From Desulfurivibrionaceae bacterium (GTDB taxonomy: Bacteria; Desulfobacterota; Desulfobulbia; Desulfobulbales; UBA5123), in contig JAQYVW010000026.1 of NCBI GenBank assembly GCA_030145325.1, positions 1 to 37,410 of the forward strand: 37,410 bases of DNA, read 5' to 3'. Every line of letters starts with the position of its first letter. Position 1 is the stretch's first letter. This document shows, one piece after another, positions 23,980-32,514 of the stretch. Position numbers and translations under genes: made by a program. Under the pieces are notes generated by a model. That model saw only the letters and a program-made list of their open reading frames with translations, ran no database searches and had not been told where the DNA came from.

Positions 23980-24615
23980 GTGAAAAAATTTGCCGTCATT
24001 TCCACCTTGGCCTTATCGATTATAGTTCTCTTCCTATCTGGATGCGTGGGAACCAACAAGCTCCCTGCCGGTGCTCAATCTCCAGAACTACAAGCCATTA
24101 TCATCCTACCGGTGGCAACATTGGTGAGCAGTGACGACCAAGCTAACCTGAAAAGAGCGCAACAACTACAACGCGGCGCGGAAACCATGGATCGCCTGCT
24201 CACCGATTACTTTGCAGAAATGGATAACGTCAAGGTGATCTCTGTGGAGCAAATGCAAGTCCTCAGCAAAAACTACAGAAGTAGCCGGGCAGAACAAGCC
24301 CGTGAAATCGGGCAAAGATTGGGCTGCGATGCGGTCTTGCTCACCACCATCAACCGTTATGGCGAACGACAGGGCAGTGATTATTCAGCCGACCAGCCCG
24401 CCTCAGTGGCCTTTAACTTCAAACTGTTGGCAATAAAAAGCGGTCGCACCATCTGTTCCGGTTTCTTTGACGAAAGCCAGAAATCCCTGTTTGAGAACCT
24501 GCTTTCCTTCTCAGGCGCCGCCCGCCGCCAATTTAAATGGATCACCGCCACCGATCTGGCTAAAGAAGGCATCCAGCAACGTTTCGCCACTTGCCCCAAC
24601 CTTCGCCACCAATAA
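23980..24615 (+). CDS. Putative outer-membrane or periplasmic lipoprotein
   Basis: 211 residues starting with GTG; AAGGAT lies seven bases upstream. The N-terminus is a lipoprotein signal peptide: MKK, a hydrophobic stretch, and lipobox LSGC with Cys22 as the lipidation site. The mature part has a mixed alpha/beta pattern: IIILPVATLV strand, a helix with QQLQRG, KVISVEQMQVL, and RLGCDAVLLTTINRYGER. This order resembles periplasmic LpoB/TolB-N/CsgG-like domains, but I cannot make a firm assignment. The next residue after the lipid Cys is Val, not Asp, so outer-membrane sorting is likely. It follows hisB by 32 nt. Confidence 0.75.
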   Translation: MKKFAVISTLALSIIVLFLSGCVGTNKLPAGAQSPELQAIIILPVATLVSSDDQANLKRAQQLQRGAETMDRLLTDYFAEMDNVKVISVEQMQVLSKNYRSSRAEQAREIGQRLGCDAVLLTTINRYGERQGSDYSADQPASVAFNFKLLAIKSGRTICSGFFDESQKSLFENLLSFSGAARRQFKWITATDLAKEGIQQRFATCPNLRHQ

Positions 24616-24620
24616 AACGG

Positions 24621-25406
24621 ATGCCACAACTCTCCCCCCCAGCAACCACAGTTGCCAACCAATCTGCTGCCACCCTGCACAAAACCGTTAACCGGCTGGT
24701 GGGAAGAGCCATGCATGATTACCAAATGCTGGCCGACGGCGACCGGGTACTGCTCGCCGTCTCAGGCGGCATCGACAGCCTGGTGATGAGCTGGCTGCTG
24801 CAGCACTGGCAACGGAAAGCCCCCATCTCCTACACCCTGCTGGCCGCCAACTTGGACATGGGCTTTGGTGATGACGAACCACGTTTAATGGAGGAGCAGT
24901 TTAAGATCCTCGGAATTCCATACCTCATCGAACACACCGACTTCGGCACCCAAGCCATGCTGGCCGAAGAGGGCAAAAGTGGCTGCTTCCATTGCGCAAA
25001 AAAACGCCGCAACCGCCTGTTTGCCTTAGCAAAAGAAAAAGGCTGCAACAAAGTGGCCCTTGGTCATCACAAGGAAGACATCATCGAGACCCTGTTTCTC
25101 AACATGTTTTACAGTGGCAACCTTAGTACCATGGTGCCCAAGCAGGAACTGTTCCACGGCAATCTCTCGCTGATCCGCCCCTTGGCCTACCTTGAAAAAG
25201 ACCATATTCGCGCCTTGGCCAAAATTATCGGCGTAACGCCGGTGCCCAACCCCTGCCCACTATCAGAGAAATCAAAACGAAGCACGGTACGGACCCTACT
25301 GAACGATCTTTACCAACAAGATAACAGCCTCAAAGGCAACATCTTCGCCGCCTTGGGCAACATCAAACACGACTACCTCCTTAAACCTTCCAGCCACCGC
25401 CCCTAG
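24621..25406 (+). CDS. TtcA-like PP-loop tRNA-thiolation family ATPase
   Basis: 261 residues. TtcA-type enzymes activate a tRNA base with ATP at a PP-loop and insert sulfur with the help of an iron-sulfur cluster. PP-loop SGGIDS at 48-53. Cys122 and Cys125 form C-x-x-C (GCFHCAKKRR), and a third Cys212 sits in VPNPCPLS; together these are the three cluster ligands of TtcA. HHKED at 149-153 is a typical family motif. Classical TtcA has SGGKDS; here Lys is Ile, so this may be a sister subgroup with a different base or substrate. Start is ATG 24621; an upstream TTG would overlap the lipoprotein gene. It is followed by the DUF89 gene after only 5 nt. Confidence 0.85.
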   Translation: MPQLSPPATTVANQSAATLHKTVNRLVGRAMHDYQMLADGDRVLLAVSGGIDSLVMSWLLQHWQRKAPISYTLLAANLDMGFGDDEPRLMEEQFKILGIPYLIEHTDFGTQAMLAEEGKSGCFHCAKKRRNRLFALAKEKGCNKVALGHHKEDIIETLFLNMFYSGNLSTMVPKQELFHGNLSLIRPLAYLEKDHIRALAKIIGVTPVPNPCPLSEKSKRSTVRTLLNDLYQQDNSLKGNIFAALGNIKHDYLLKPSSHRP

Positions 25407-25411
25407 AACCC

Positions 25412-26290
25412 ATGCAAACCACCCTCGACTGCCTGCCATGCTTCATGCGCCAAGCCCTCTACACCGCCAGACTAGCCACCAACTCCGCAGAACTACAAAA
25501 AAAGATCCTGACCCAAGCGGCACACCTTCTCCCAGAATTAGATCTAAACCTCAGTCCACCAGAGAACTCTGTTGCCCTCTACCGGATGATCGCCGAAACC
25601 GCTGGCCGCCCCGACCCTTTTGCCAACCTGAAAAATGAAAGTAACCAACTGGCCCTGGAACTTGAGCCTCTAATTCGCCAACGGATCAACAACGCCCACG
25701 ACCCACTGGCCTTCGCAATCAAATTCGCCATCGCCGGCAACATCATTGATTATGGCGCCCACCATGATTTCGATGCTCGGCAGGCAATCAACAGCTGCAT
25801 TGAACAACAACTGGTCATTAATGATTACAAAGAACTTCGCCGCGAGGCGCTGGCGGCAAAATCGATCCTCTATCTGGCTGACAACTGCGGCGAGATCGTT
25901 TTCGATGGTCTGTTGATCGAACAACTGGGGCCGAAAAAAGTTACCATGGCCGTAAAAGAACGACCGATTATCAACGATGCCCTCCTGGCCGATGCTAGGA
26001 AGTGCGGCCTCGATAAAATATGCACCGTGATCAGCAACGGCACCGATTGTCCTGGCACCCCGCTGCACAATTGCAGTGAGGAATTTCAGGAACAATTCCA
26101 TAATGCCGACCTGATCATCAGCAAGGGGCAGGGAAACTTCGAGACCCTCTCCAACAGCAAAGCGCCGCTCTACTTCCTCCTCACCGCCAAATGCCCGGTG
26201 GTGGTTGATCATGTGAACGAAATTGCCGAAGGAGATAAAAAGGCGGGACTGGGTGATATGGTTTTACTACGGGCTGGAGAACCTAGATGA
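25412..26290 (+). CDS. DUF89-family protein (AF1104-like, possible damage-control phosphatase)
   Basis: 292 residues. DUF89 proteins are metal-dependent; characterised members remove phosphate from damaged or excess sugar-phosphate metabolites. The subgroup with N-terminal C-x-x-C is seen here: Cys7 and Cys10 in LDCLPCFMRQAL. Other motifs: IAGNIIDYG (107-115), the metal-site LADNCGEIVFD (155-165) with Asp157 and Asn158, KERPIINDA (182-190), and ADLIISKGQGNFE (232-244). It is 5 nt after the TtcA-like gene, so the pair is translated together. The role of the C-x-x-C subgroup is not settled; the pairing may point to sulfur or nucleotide handling, which is inference only. Confidence 0.88.
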   Translation: MQTTLDCLPCFMRQALYTARLATNSAELQKKILTQAAHLLPELDLNLSPPENSVALYRMIAETAGRPDPFANLKNESNQLALELEPLIRQRINNAHDPLAFAIKFAIAGNIIDYGAHHDFDARQAINSCIEQQLVINDYKELRREALAAKSILYLADNCGEIVFDGLLIEQLGPKKVTMAVKERPIINDALLADARKCGLDKICTVISNGTDCPGTPLHNCSEEFQEQFHNADLIISKGQGNFETLSNSKAPLYFLLTAKCPVVVDHVNEIAEGDKKAGLGDMVLLRAGEPR

Positions 26291-26398
26291 CTAGCCCATA
26301 TTGAGTTGATTCAACAAGAATTCAAATCAACAAAGATTGCAATCTCACCAAATCACAGCGCAGGATGCGCCTATATTCGCGGCACAAAGAGGAAGACC

Positions 26399-28279
26399 TC
26401 ATCCCTTGGTGCCATTTTGCACGATTAGCTCTGGACGGTATGACAATACCAGTCCCTGCAAGGAAGAACGCAGGACAACCGGATCTGGATTCAACACCTG
26501 TTTTTCCAATTCGCCAAACTTATCAAGAACGTGATCGCTTCGGTTGGAGTCCTGGGCCTTGTATATCTTCGGGTGGCTGGTGTTTTCCACATCTTCTCGC
26601 GAGGTAAGCAATTCCTCATACATCTTTTCCCCAGCCCGAATGCCTGAAATAACAATGGGAATATCAACATCCGGCTCCAAGCCGTGCAAGCGAATCATCT
26701 CTTTAGCCATATCAATGATCTTCACCGGATCACCCATTTCAAGAACATACACCTCTCCACCGGTGGCCATGGCCCCGGCCTGAAGGATAAGCAACACCGA
26801 TTCAGGAATGGACATAAAGTAACGGGTCATCTCGGCATGGGTAACGGTCACCGGCCCACCGGCACGAATCTGTTTTTGAAAAATCGGAATAACACTACCG
26901 CGACTACCCACCACATTGCCAAACCGCACCGAAGCAAAACGGGTCACGCCTTTTTCATTCAACTCTTTGACGATCTTTTCCGCCACCCGCTTGGTGGCAC
27001 CCATGACATTGGTGGGCCGCACCGCTTTATCGGTGGAAACCATCACAAAACGTTCGGCACCAAACTCAACTGCCAGTTCTGCCACCACCCTGGTTCCGAA
27101 GATATTGGCCTTGATCGCTTCCTCGGGATACTCCTCCATGATCGGCACATGCTTGTAAGCGGCAGCATGAAACACCACATGGGGACGATGATTGGCGTAG
27201 ACCCAATGCATCTTATCCCGATCCCGGACATCGGCCACCACCGGGCAAACCAGTCCCCCCTCTGCCTGCCCCTTTAACTCCTGCTCCATATCGAAAAGTT
27301 CGGTTTCATCGATATCTAGAGCGATCACCCTTTCAGGGCCAAAATGAATTACCTGCCTTAACAACTCGGAGCCAATGGAGCCACCAGCCCCGGTAACCAT
27401 AACCCGCTTGCCCCGTAAACTGGCATTGATCAGGGTCTGGTCGACCACCGCCTGCTTGCGGCCAAGGATATCCTCAATGCGGATCTCTTTCAGATCGGTC
27501 AGCGAGACCTTACCCTCAAGGATTTCATTTAAGCCGGGAATGGTTTTGATCTCGGCTATCCCAGCGCTATGGACATATTCTAAAATAACGCGAACCTCCT
27601 TGGGAGAAGCAGACGGCATCGCCAAAAGTACCGCCTCCACCCCAAAACGCGCAATCACATCCGGTAATATCTCGCAACCACCATAGACCTTGACCCCGTG
27701 AATATTCATATTCTTTTTCTGCGGGTCATCATCAACAAACCCCATGGGCCAATAGGTAGAATCAGAGTTACGTTTCATGTCACGAACAATCTGCTCCCCG
27801 GCATTACCAGCGCCAACCACAAGAATAGGTTTGCCCAGACTGGGCCCACTCGGCCCGGTCAAGATATGAAGGTAAAACCGTTTGGAGATCCTTAAACCAC
27901 TAACCAAGAAGAGTGCACAGAAAAAATCGATAAAAAGGATCGAACGAGGAAGAGAATAAAAAAATTCAAAATCGCGCAACAGCAACGATATTCCGGCCAG
28001 ACCAAAGAAGGAGGCGACCATGGCCTTGACAATGCTCCACATCTCATACATGCCGAAATAAGACCAACTGGATCGATAGACCCGAAAAACACCGAAAAGC
28101 AGCAACTGCACCGGCACAAACAACAAAACAGTCGGCAACAACATGGCCTGATAGGTAAATGGAATCTGCCCACCGAACCGGAGCACGAATGCTACATACA
28201 CCGAGAGGGACAAGAGAACGACATCCCAAAAGAAAAAAAAGAGCAAGCGCGTGAAAGGTGTTTTCTTTATTTTATACAT
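26399..28279 (-). CDS. FlaA1/CapD/WbpM-type nucleotide-sugar 4,6-dehydratase (membrane form)
   Basis: 626 residues. Four N-terminal membrane helices (about 8-125), a CoA-binding-like Rossmann domain with VGAGNAG (155-161), and a C-terminal SDR domain with TGAGGSIGS (296-304). The catalytic triad region reads MVSTDKAV and NVMGATK, with Met426 in place of the usual Tyr and Lys430 retained, as in WbpM and FlaA1 dehydratases. Family reaction: UDP-GlcNAc to UDP-4-keto-6-deoxy-HexNAc, feeding QuiNAc, FucNAc or bacillosamine. The start is placed at ATG 28279, where the first helix begins normally; a GTG 17 codons upstream is possible. It is the last gene of the polysaccharide locus and is separated from the WbpL-like gene by 188 nt, so it may have its own promoter. 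Confidence 0.93.
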   Translation of the reverse strand: MYKIKKTPFTRLLFFFFWDVVLLSLSVYVAFVLRFGGQIPFTYQAMLLPTVLLFVPVQLLLFGVFRVYRSSWSYFGMYEMWSIVKAMVASFFGLAGISLLLRDFEFFYSLPRSILFIDFFCALFLVSGLRISKRFYLHILTGPSGPSLGKPILVVGAGNAGEQIVRDMKRNSDSTYWPMGFVDDDPQKKNMNIHGVKVYGGCEILPDVIARFGVEAVLLAMPSASPKEVRVILEYVHSAGIAEIKTIPGLNEILEGKVSLTDLKEIRIEDILGRKQAVVDQTLINASLRGKRVMVTGAGGSIGSELLRQVIHFGPERVIALDIDETELFDMEQELKGQAEGGLVCPVVADVRDRDKMHWVYANHRPHVVFHAAAYKHVPIMEEYPEEAIKANIFGTRVVAELAVEFGAERFVMVSTDKAVRPTNVMGATKRVAEKIVKELNEKGVTRFASVRFGNVVGSRGSVIPIFQKQIRAGGPVTVTHAEMTRYFMSIPESVLLILQAGAMATGGEVYVLEMGDPVKIIDMAKEMIRLHGLEPDVDIPIVISGIRAGEKMYEELLTSREDVENTSHPKIYKAQDSNRSDHVLDKFGELEKQVLNPDPVVLRSSLQGLVLSYRPELIVQNGTKG

Positions 28280-28467
28280 ACCACCCACTTTGACAGGGCT
28301 GAATTCAAGGAATATTTCAATCCAAAGCACGCATTATGCATTACCTGGGAGAGAGAGACAAGACCCAATAAGACAGTAAACGAAGAGAGCAGATATCAAT
28401 ACCTACAAACATCCAAGGTGGCTGTTTTAGCCAAAAAACTACAGTTCCACAAGCCCCAAAAGCATGA

Positions 28468-29487
28468 TCATAGGCTCTGCAATTCACTTGCGCCAGCTTT
28501 ATACCGAAAAGAGAGCCAAAGCAACGGGCCGTAACCAATCAGAACCCCAACTACCCCATCAAGCCACCCAACCGCCACCATAACAGCAAGAGGGAACAGC
28601 CAGAATAAATTTATCCCCCCCACCACAAGAGAGACAGGCCAATGAGCGCCATATTTCCGCGCTGCATACTGATATGCATGGCTGCGATGAGCCTCATAAA
28701 ATTTTTCACCACGCAGAACACGACGAATGAGAGTAACCGTGGCATCAACAACAAAAACAGCCAGCAAGATTAGCCAACACCAAAAAAGTTCAGGGGCAGC
28801 GGTGGCCGCATGCACGGAGAAAAGCCCAAGGCTCAAACCAATAAAACCGCTACCGGCATCCCCCATGAAAATCCTGGCTCGGGGGAAGTTCCAGCACAAA
28901 AAACCAGCCACTGCCGCCAGCATCAGAACCGGCATTGCCCAGCCTGCCCCTGCGGGCACCGCAAGGGTATACACCAACGCCCCCCCCAAACAGACCGTGA
29001 TCGCTTCAATACCGGCGCAGCCATCAATACCGTCCATAAAATTATACAAATTAAGCAACCAAACCAAGTACAGAGCGGCCAACAGATGACCCGGCCAAGC
29101 AAAATCCACCACAACCCCAAACACCGGCAACGGCGGCAGGCCACCCAAGCAGAATAAGGCCCAACCAGCTCCACAAAAATGCGCCGCTAGCCGCCAACGC
29201 GCAGGGATATGACCATGATCATCAATAAATCCGATCACCGCCACCCCCAGCCCAGCCCCATACACGCCAAAAAATACCGGCAAGGTCAAACATTGCAAGA
29301 GCAAGGGTAAGCAGCCCAAAAAGGTAAGGACAATGGCCAACCCACCACCCCGTGGGGTGGGTGCTAAATGAGAACTACGCTCATTGGGGATATCCACAAG
29401 ATTGTGAGCCAGGGCGTAAAAACGCAACAAGCCGGTCAACAGCAACGCAAAAACTGCAACTAAAAAAAAGTTCCACCAATGGCTCAT
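28468..29487 (-). CDS. WbpL/WecA-type undecaprenyl-phosphate sugar-1-phosphate transferase
   Basis: 339 residues, about ten or eleven membrane helices. This MraY/WecA-family enzyme starts an O-antigen or related chain by moving a HexNAc-1-phosphate from UDP-sugar to undecaprenyl phosphate on the inner membrane. Signatures: DIPNERSSH (32-40), GFIDD (86-90, catalytic Asp pair), NLYNFMDGIDG (146-156), FMGDAGSGF (207-215, nucleophile Asp), and HRSHAYQ (267-273). The HRSHAYQ loop and DIPNERSSH resemble WbpL, which uses FucNAc or QuiNAc. Its ATG overlaps the stop of the WbpK-like gene (ATGA, 29484-29487). Confidence 0.94.
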   Translation of the reverse strand: MSHWWNFFLVAVFALLLTGLLRFYALAHNLVDIPNERSSHLAPTPRGGGLAIVLTFLGCLPLLLQCLTLPVFFGVYGAGLGVAVIGFIDDHGHIPARWRLAAHFCGAGWALFCLGGLPPLPVFGVVVDFAWPGHLLAALYLVWLLNLYNFMDGIDGCAGIEAITVCLGGALVYTLAVPAGAGWAMPVLMLAAVAGFLCWNFPRARIFMGDAGSGFIGLSLGLFSVHAATAAPELFWCWLILLAVFVVDATVTLIRRVLRGEKFYEAHRSHAYQYAARKYGAHWPVSLVVGGINLFWLFPLAVMVAVGWLDGVVGVLIGYGPLLWLSFRYKAGASELQSL

Positions 29488-30470
29488 TTAACTTGTGATT
29501 TCCTAATATGGTGCGCCGTTTCGAGCAAGGCCGCATCCATGCTCACAGGGGGGCTCCAGTTCAGCAACTTAGCGGCTTTGGAAATATCCACCTGGAGAGA
29601 ACCCAACAACCTCTCCACCGCCGCCCTTTTGCCAACCAAGGTGGCGAGGCCTTTAATCAGCCAAGACGGAACCGCCAGCAATCGTGCTGGCTTACCCAAC
29701 ACCTTACCCAATCGCTGCAAAAGTTCTGTTGTGGAGACATCATCACCATCGGCCACCAAAAAAGTCTGATTTGCCGCGGCAGAATGGTCAATACAGGCAA
29801 CAAGCAAATCGACGAGGTTGGCAAGGGCCACTAGGCTACGTTTATTGCCAATCGCCCCCAGAGGCAAAGGCACTCCCTTGCTGAGCCAAGACATCATCTG
29901 CAGAAAGTTTGCTTTAACCCCTGGCCCATACACCAAAGGGGGGCGGATAACCACAACCTCCATCCCTGTTGCGGCAGCCAATTGCATCAAACCCTGCTCG
30001 GCCTCCCACTTAGACACGGCATAATCACCCTGCGGAGCAGGAGGATCTTTTTCGGTGAAAGGCTGCCCCAAGGCAGTTTCTTCACCGTTCACCTTGATGG
30101 AACTAACAAAAATGAAACGACGAACCCCAGCTGCGGCGGCTTGCCTGGCAAGATTAAGCGTCCCATCCGCATTCACCCGACGAAACTCGGCCAGCGGGTC
30201 AGCAACAGCATCGTTCATCACATGCACCCGCGCAGCAAGGTGCACCACCACATCCACCCCGCCTAGCGCCGCACCCCAACAAATTTCGCCATCTATTGCC
30301 CCAACCACCACCATCTCCGCATTTTCCACCTGCGAAGTTGCTGAACGCACTACCGCCCGAACGGCAAAACCTTGCCCAGCCAATTGCCCACAAAGAGCTT
30401 TACCGACAAAACCATTGGCACCGGTAACCAGGCAACCCTTTCCCTTTTGCGCAAGCAAGCCCTTTGTCAT
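29484..30470 (-). CDS. WbpK-like NAD-dependent sugar epimerase/reductase
   Basis: 328-residue extended SDR enzyme. Nucleotide loop TGANGFVG at 16-23, catalytic Ser124 (FVSSIKVNGE) and the Tyr150-x3-Lys154 pair (DYAVSKWEAE). The SSIKVNGE segment is characteristic of WbpK/WbiG-type enzymes, which act on UDP-4-keto-6-deoxy-HexNAc made by WbpM-like proteins, yielding UDP-FucNAc or UDP-QuiNAc. It lies between the initiating transferase and a glycosyltransferase, with ATGA overlaps on both sides. Which C4 configuration it makes cannot be told from sequence. Confidence 0.88.
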   Translation of the reverse strand: MTKGLLAQKGKGCLVTGANGFVGKALCGQLAGQGFAVRAVVRSATSQVENAEMVVVGAIDGEICWGAALGGVDVVVHLAARVHVMNDAVADPLAEFRRVNADGTLNLARQAAAAGVRRFIFVSSIKVNGEETALGQPFTEKDPPAPQGDYAVSKWEAEQGLMQLAAATGMEVVVIRPPLVYGPGVKANFLQMMSWLSKGVPLPLGAIGNKRSLVALANLVDLLVACIDHSAAANQTFLVADGDDVSTTELLQRLGKVLGKPARLLAVPSWLIKGLATLVGKRAAVERLLGSLQVDISKAAKLLNWSPPVSMDAALLETAHHIRKSQVK

Positions 30471-31612
30471 CTTGCCCCCGGCGACGGTGCAGACAAGCTT
30501 GCATATAACTCCAGCAACTTGCCAGTAATCTTCTCACTGGAAAACAATTCCAGCACCCGTAGCCGAGCAGCATTACCCATTTGTCGCCGCAACTCTTCTC
30601 CGTCAATGAGTTCCAATAATGCCTTGCTGAGAGCAGTCACATCACCAGCCGGGGTCAACAAGCCAGTTTTGCCATCTACCATGGCATCGGTAATGCCATA
30701 AATACTTGAAGCCACAGCGGGCACCGCGCAAGCAGCGGCCTCAATGATGGTCATCCCAAACCCTTCCCGATAACTGGGCAGGCAAAAAATATCCGCTGCC
30801 GCCATGTAGCGTTCCGGCGTAAAAGAAAAGCTCACATGATGCAGATGACCTCCTTCCGCACCGCAGGTTTCTTGAATAAGGCTGAAAGAGACATCTTCTT
30901 CAGAGCCCACCAGCAACAGCACCAGATCTTGATGACGTTTAGCCAGAGCATTAAATGCCGTGGCCAGATCGAGCATCCCCTTCTCACGGTTAAGTCGGCC
31001 TACATATAGGATTACCGTGGCTTCTTGGGCAATCCCCAACTCAAGGCGCACCGCCCTCCTGGCCGCCAGATCCTGAGAAAAGCGGGCCGGATCAACACCA
31101 CAAATAGAACCAGCTCCGATCACTTTCCCCTTGCCTGAGGGCAACACGCCCTCGTTAACCAAAAAATCACGCTGTGAAGGGCTATCGGCGAGAATACAGG
31201 TGGCAAAGTAGCCAATCAACTTATCAAACCACTTCAGCAGGTTGCGCCGCACACCATGTTTGGTTACCCAAACCTGGCCGGTAAAAGTATGAATACGAAT
31301 TGGGACATTAGCGAAACAGGCGGCGATCATGGCAAGCAAGCCGGTTTTGGGCATGATGGAATGAACAATATCAAAGCGCTCACGGCGAAACAATTTGCAA
31401 AGTTGCAGCAAAACCTGCAGATCTCGCCAAGGAGAGGGTTTGCGTTCAATGGGGAGCAAAACGAGACGCGCCTTGAGGCCATGCAGCAATTCTTGATCAA
31501 CGGCATTGCAAATGACCGTTACTTCATACTTTTCCGCAGCGGCCTGAATATGGCTGCGCAAAAAGGCATGGACAACGGCCGGAATGGTGGCAACGTAGCA
31601 GAGTTTTTTCAC
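30467..31612 (-). CDS. GT-B glycosyltransferase (GT4/group 1 type)
   Basis: 381 residues. Two Rossmann-like halves: an acceptor domain (about 1-190) and a donor-binding domain (about 195-370). The donor signature is ILYVGRLNREKG at 201-212 and the E-x7-E motif is in YREGFGMTIIEAAA (Glu283, Glu291), which holds the nucleotide sugar. It has no membrane helix, so it acts at the inner face of the inner membrane. The start is a GTG overlapping the preceding stop (GTGA); the stop overlaps the next ATG. Linkage and sugar cannot be predicted; being next to the initiating genes, it may add the second sugar. Confidence 0.92.
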   Translation of the reverse strand: MKKLCYVATIPAVVHAFLRSHIQAAAEKYEVTVICNAVDQELLHGLKARLVLLPIERKPSPWRDLQVLLQLCKLFRRERFDIVHSIMPKTGLLAMIAACFANVPIRIHTFTGQVWVTKHGVRRNLLKWFDKLIGYFATCILADSPSQRDFLVNEGVLPSGKGKVIGAGSICGVDPARFSQDLAARRAVRLELGIAQEATVILYVGRLNREKGMLDLATAFNALAKRHQDLVLLLVGSEEDVSFSLIQETCGAEGGHLHHVSFSFTPERYMAAADIFCLPSYREGFGMTIIEAAACAVPAVASSIYGITDAMVDGKTGLLTPAGDVTALSKALLELIDGEELRRQMGNAARLRVLELFSSEKITGKLLELYASLSAPSPGAR

Positions 31613-32514
31613 AGCACTTTAGATTCCGTAGCCAGCCCGGCCAAAATCTGATCCCACTTAAAAACCATCGAGTCCTCAACAATACCGGGCCGATATCGAC
31701 AAACGCCCCCCCCAAATCTTGTCAAAAAATCACTACTTTTTCTCACTGCAAAAGATACGATTGCCAGCAATACATAATGGTACATATTAGATTTGGAAAA
31801 ATGACGCAATTGCGCATCCAAAACAGCCCGGCGAGTTTTGGCCAATTTTAGTTGATCAACCTTGCCTCGAACCCGATAGGCAAATAATATTTCGTCTAAG
31901 GTGGCAAATTTACTGTCCCGATAGCTTCTCAGCAACAACTCTTGATCCTCAGAAAAATAGGGGCCCGGCAGGGTATAACGATACCTGCGAAACCATTCTA
32001 TTTTCCCCAACCAAGTCGGATGGGGAAAATAGAAACCCTGCCAGGGTCTAGCACAAATTTGAGCGTGAGAAGGGGCAAAAGGAAATAGACCGGTGGCCAC
32101 GTTGTTTTCATCAATGGTAATGGCCCGCACCGCAACCACATCAAGATCAGAGTCTTTGCTTAGCGCCGCCAGTTGCCGCGCAAAACGCTCAGGATAAGCG
32201 ACATCATCCTGATCCATCCGCGCCAGATACTTACCCCGAGCCAGATCAATGGCCTCATTGAGCCTTGCCGCCAAGCCTTTATTGTCCCCATCACGTCTAA
32301 TTTTGATTCGAGAATCACTTAACTCAGCAATATCAGCCAAGGCATTATCTGTTGAGCCATCATCAATAATGAGCAATTCCCAATTGGTAAAGGTCTGCCT
32401 GAGAAGTGACCTAACCGCCAGCCGCAGATCCTTGCCCGCATTATACACCGGCATGGCCACCGTCACCAGAGGAGGCAACTCCCCTTTGTTTTGGCTCAAC
32501 ACTAATTCAACCAT
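31609..32514 (-). CDS. GT2-family (GT-A) glycosyltransferase
   Basis: 301 residues. The N-terminal VTVAMPVYNAGKDL strand and IIDDGSTD (49-56) bind the nucleotide, and MDQDD at 100-104 is the metal-binding D-x-D region. The C-terminal third carries no long membrane helix, so it is a soluble or peripheral enzyme. Its ATG overlaps the epimerase stop by 8 nt. The substrate is not predictable. Confidence 0.92.
   Translation of the reverse strand: MVELVLSQNKGELPPLVTVAMPVYNAGKDLRLAVRSLLRQTFTNWELLIIDDGSTDNALADIAELSDSRIKIRRDGDNKGLAARLNEAIDLARGKYLARMDQDDVAYPERFARQLAALSKDSDLDVVAVRAITIDENNVATGLFPFAPSHAQICARPWQGFYFPHPTWLGKIEWFRRYRYTLPGPYFSEDQELLLRSYRDSKFATLDEILFAYRVRGKVDQLKLAKTRRAVLDAQLRHFSKSNMYHYVLLAIVSFAVRKSSDFLTRFGGGVCRYRPGIVEDSMVFKWDQILAGLATESKVL

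Noticed and set aside
26305-26331. Inverted repeat GTTGATT/AATCAAC as terminator between DUF89 and the polysaccharide locus
   Set aside because: The stem is AT-rich with a 13-nt loop and lacks a T-run on either side, so terminator function is not supported.
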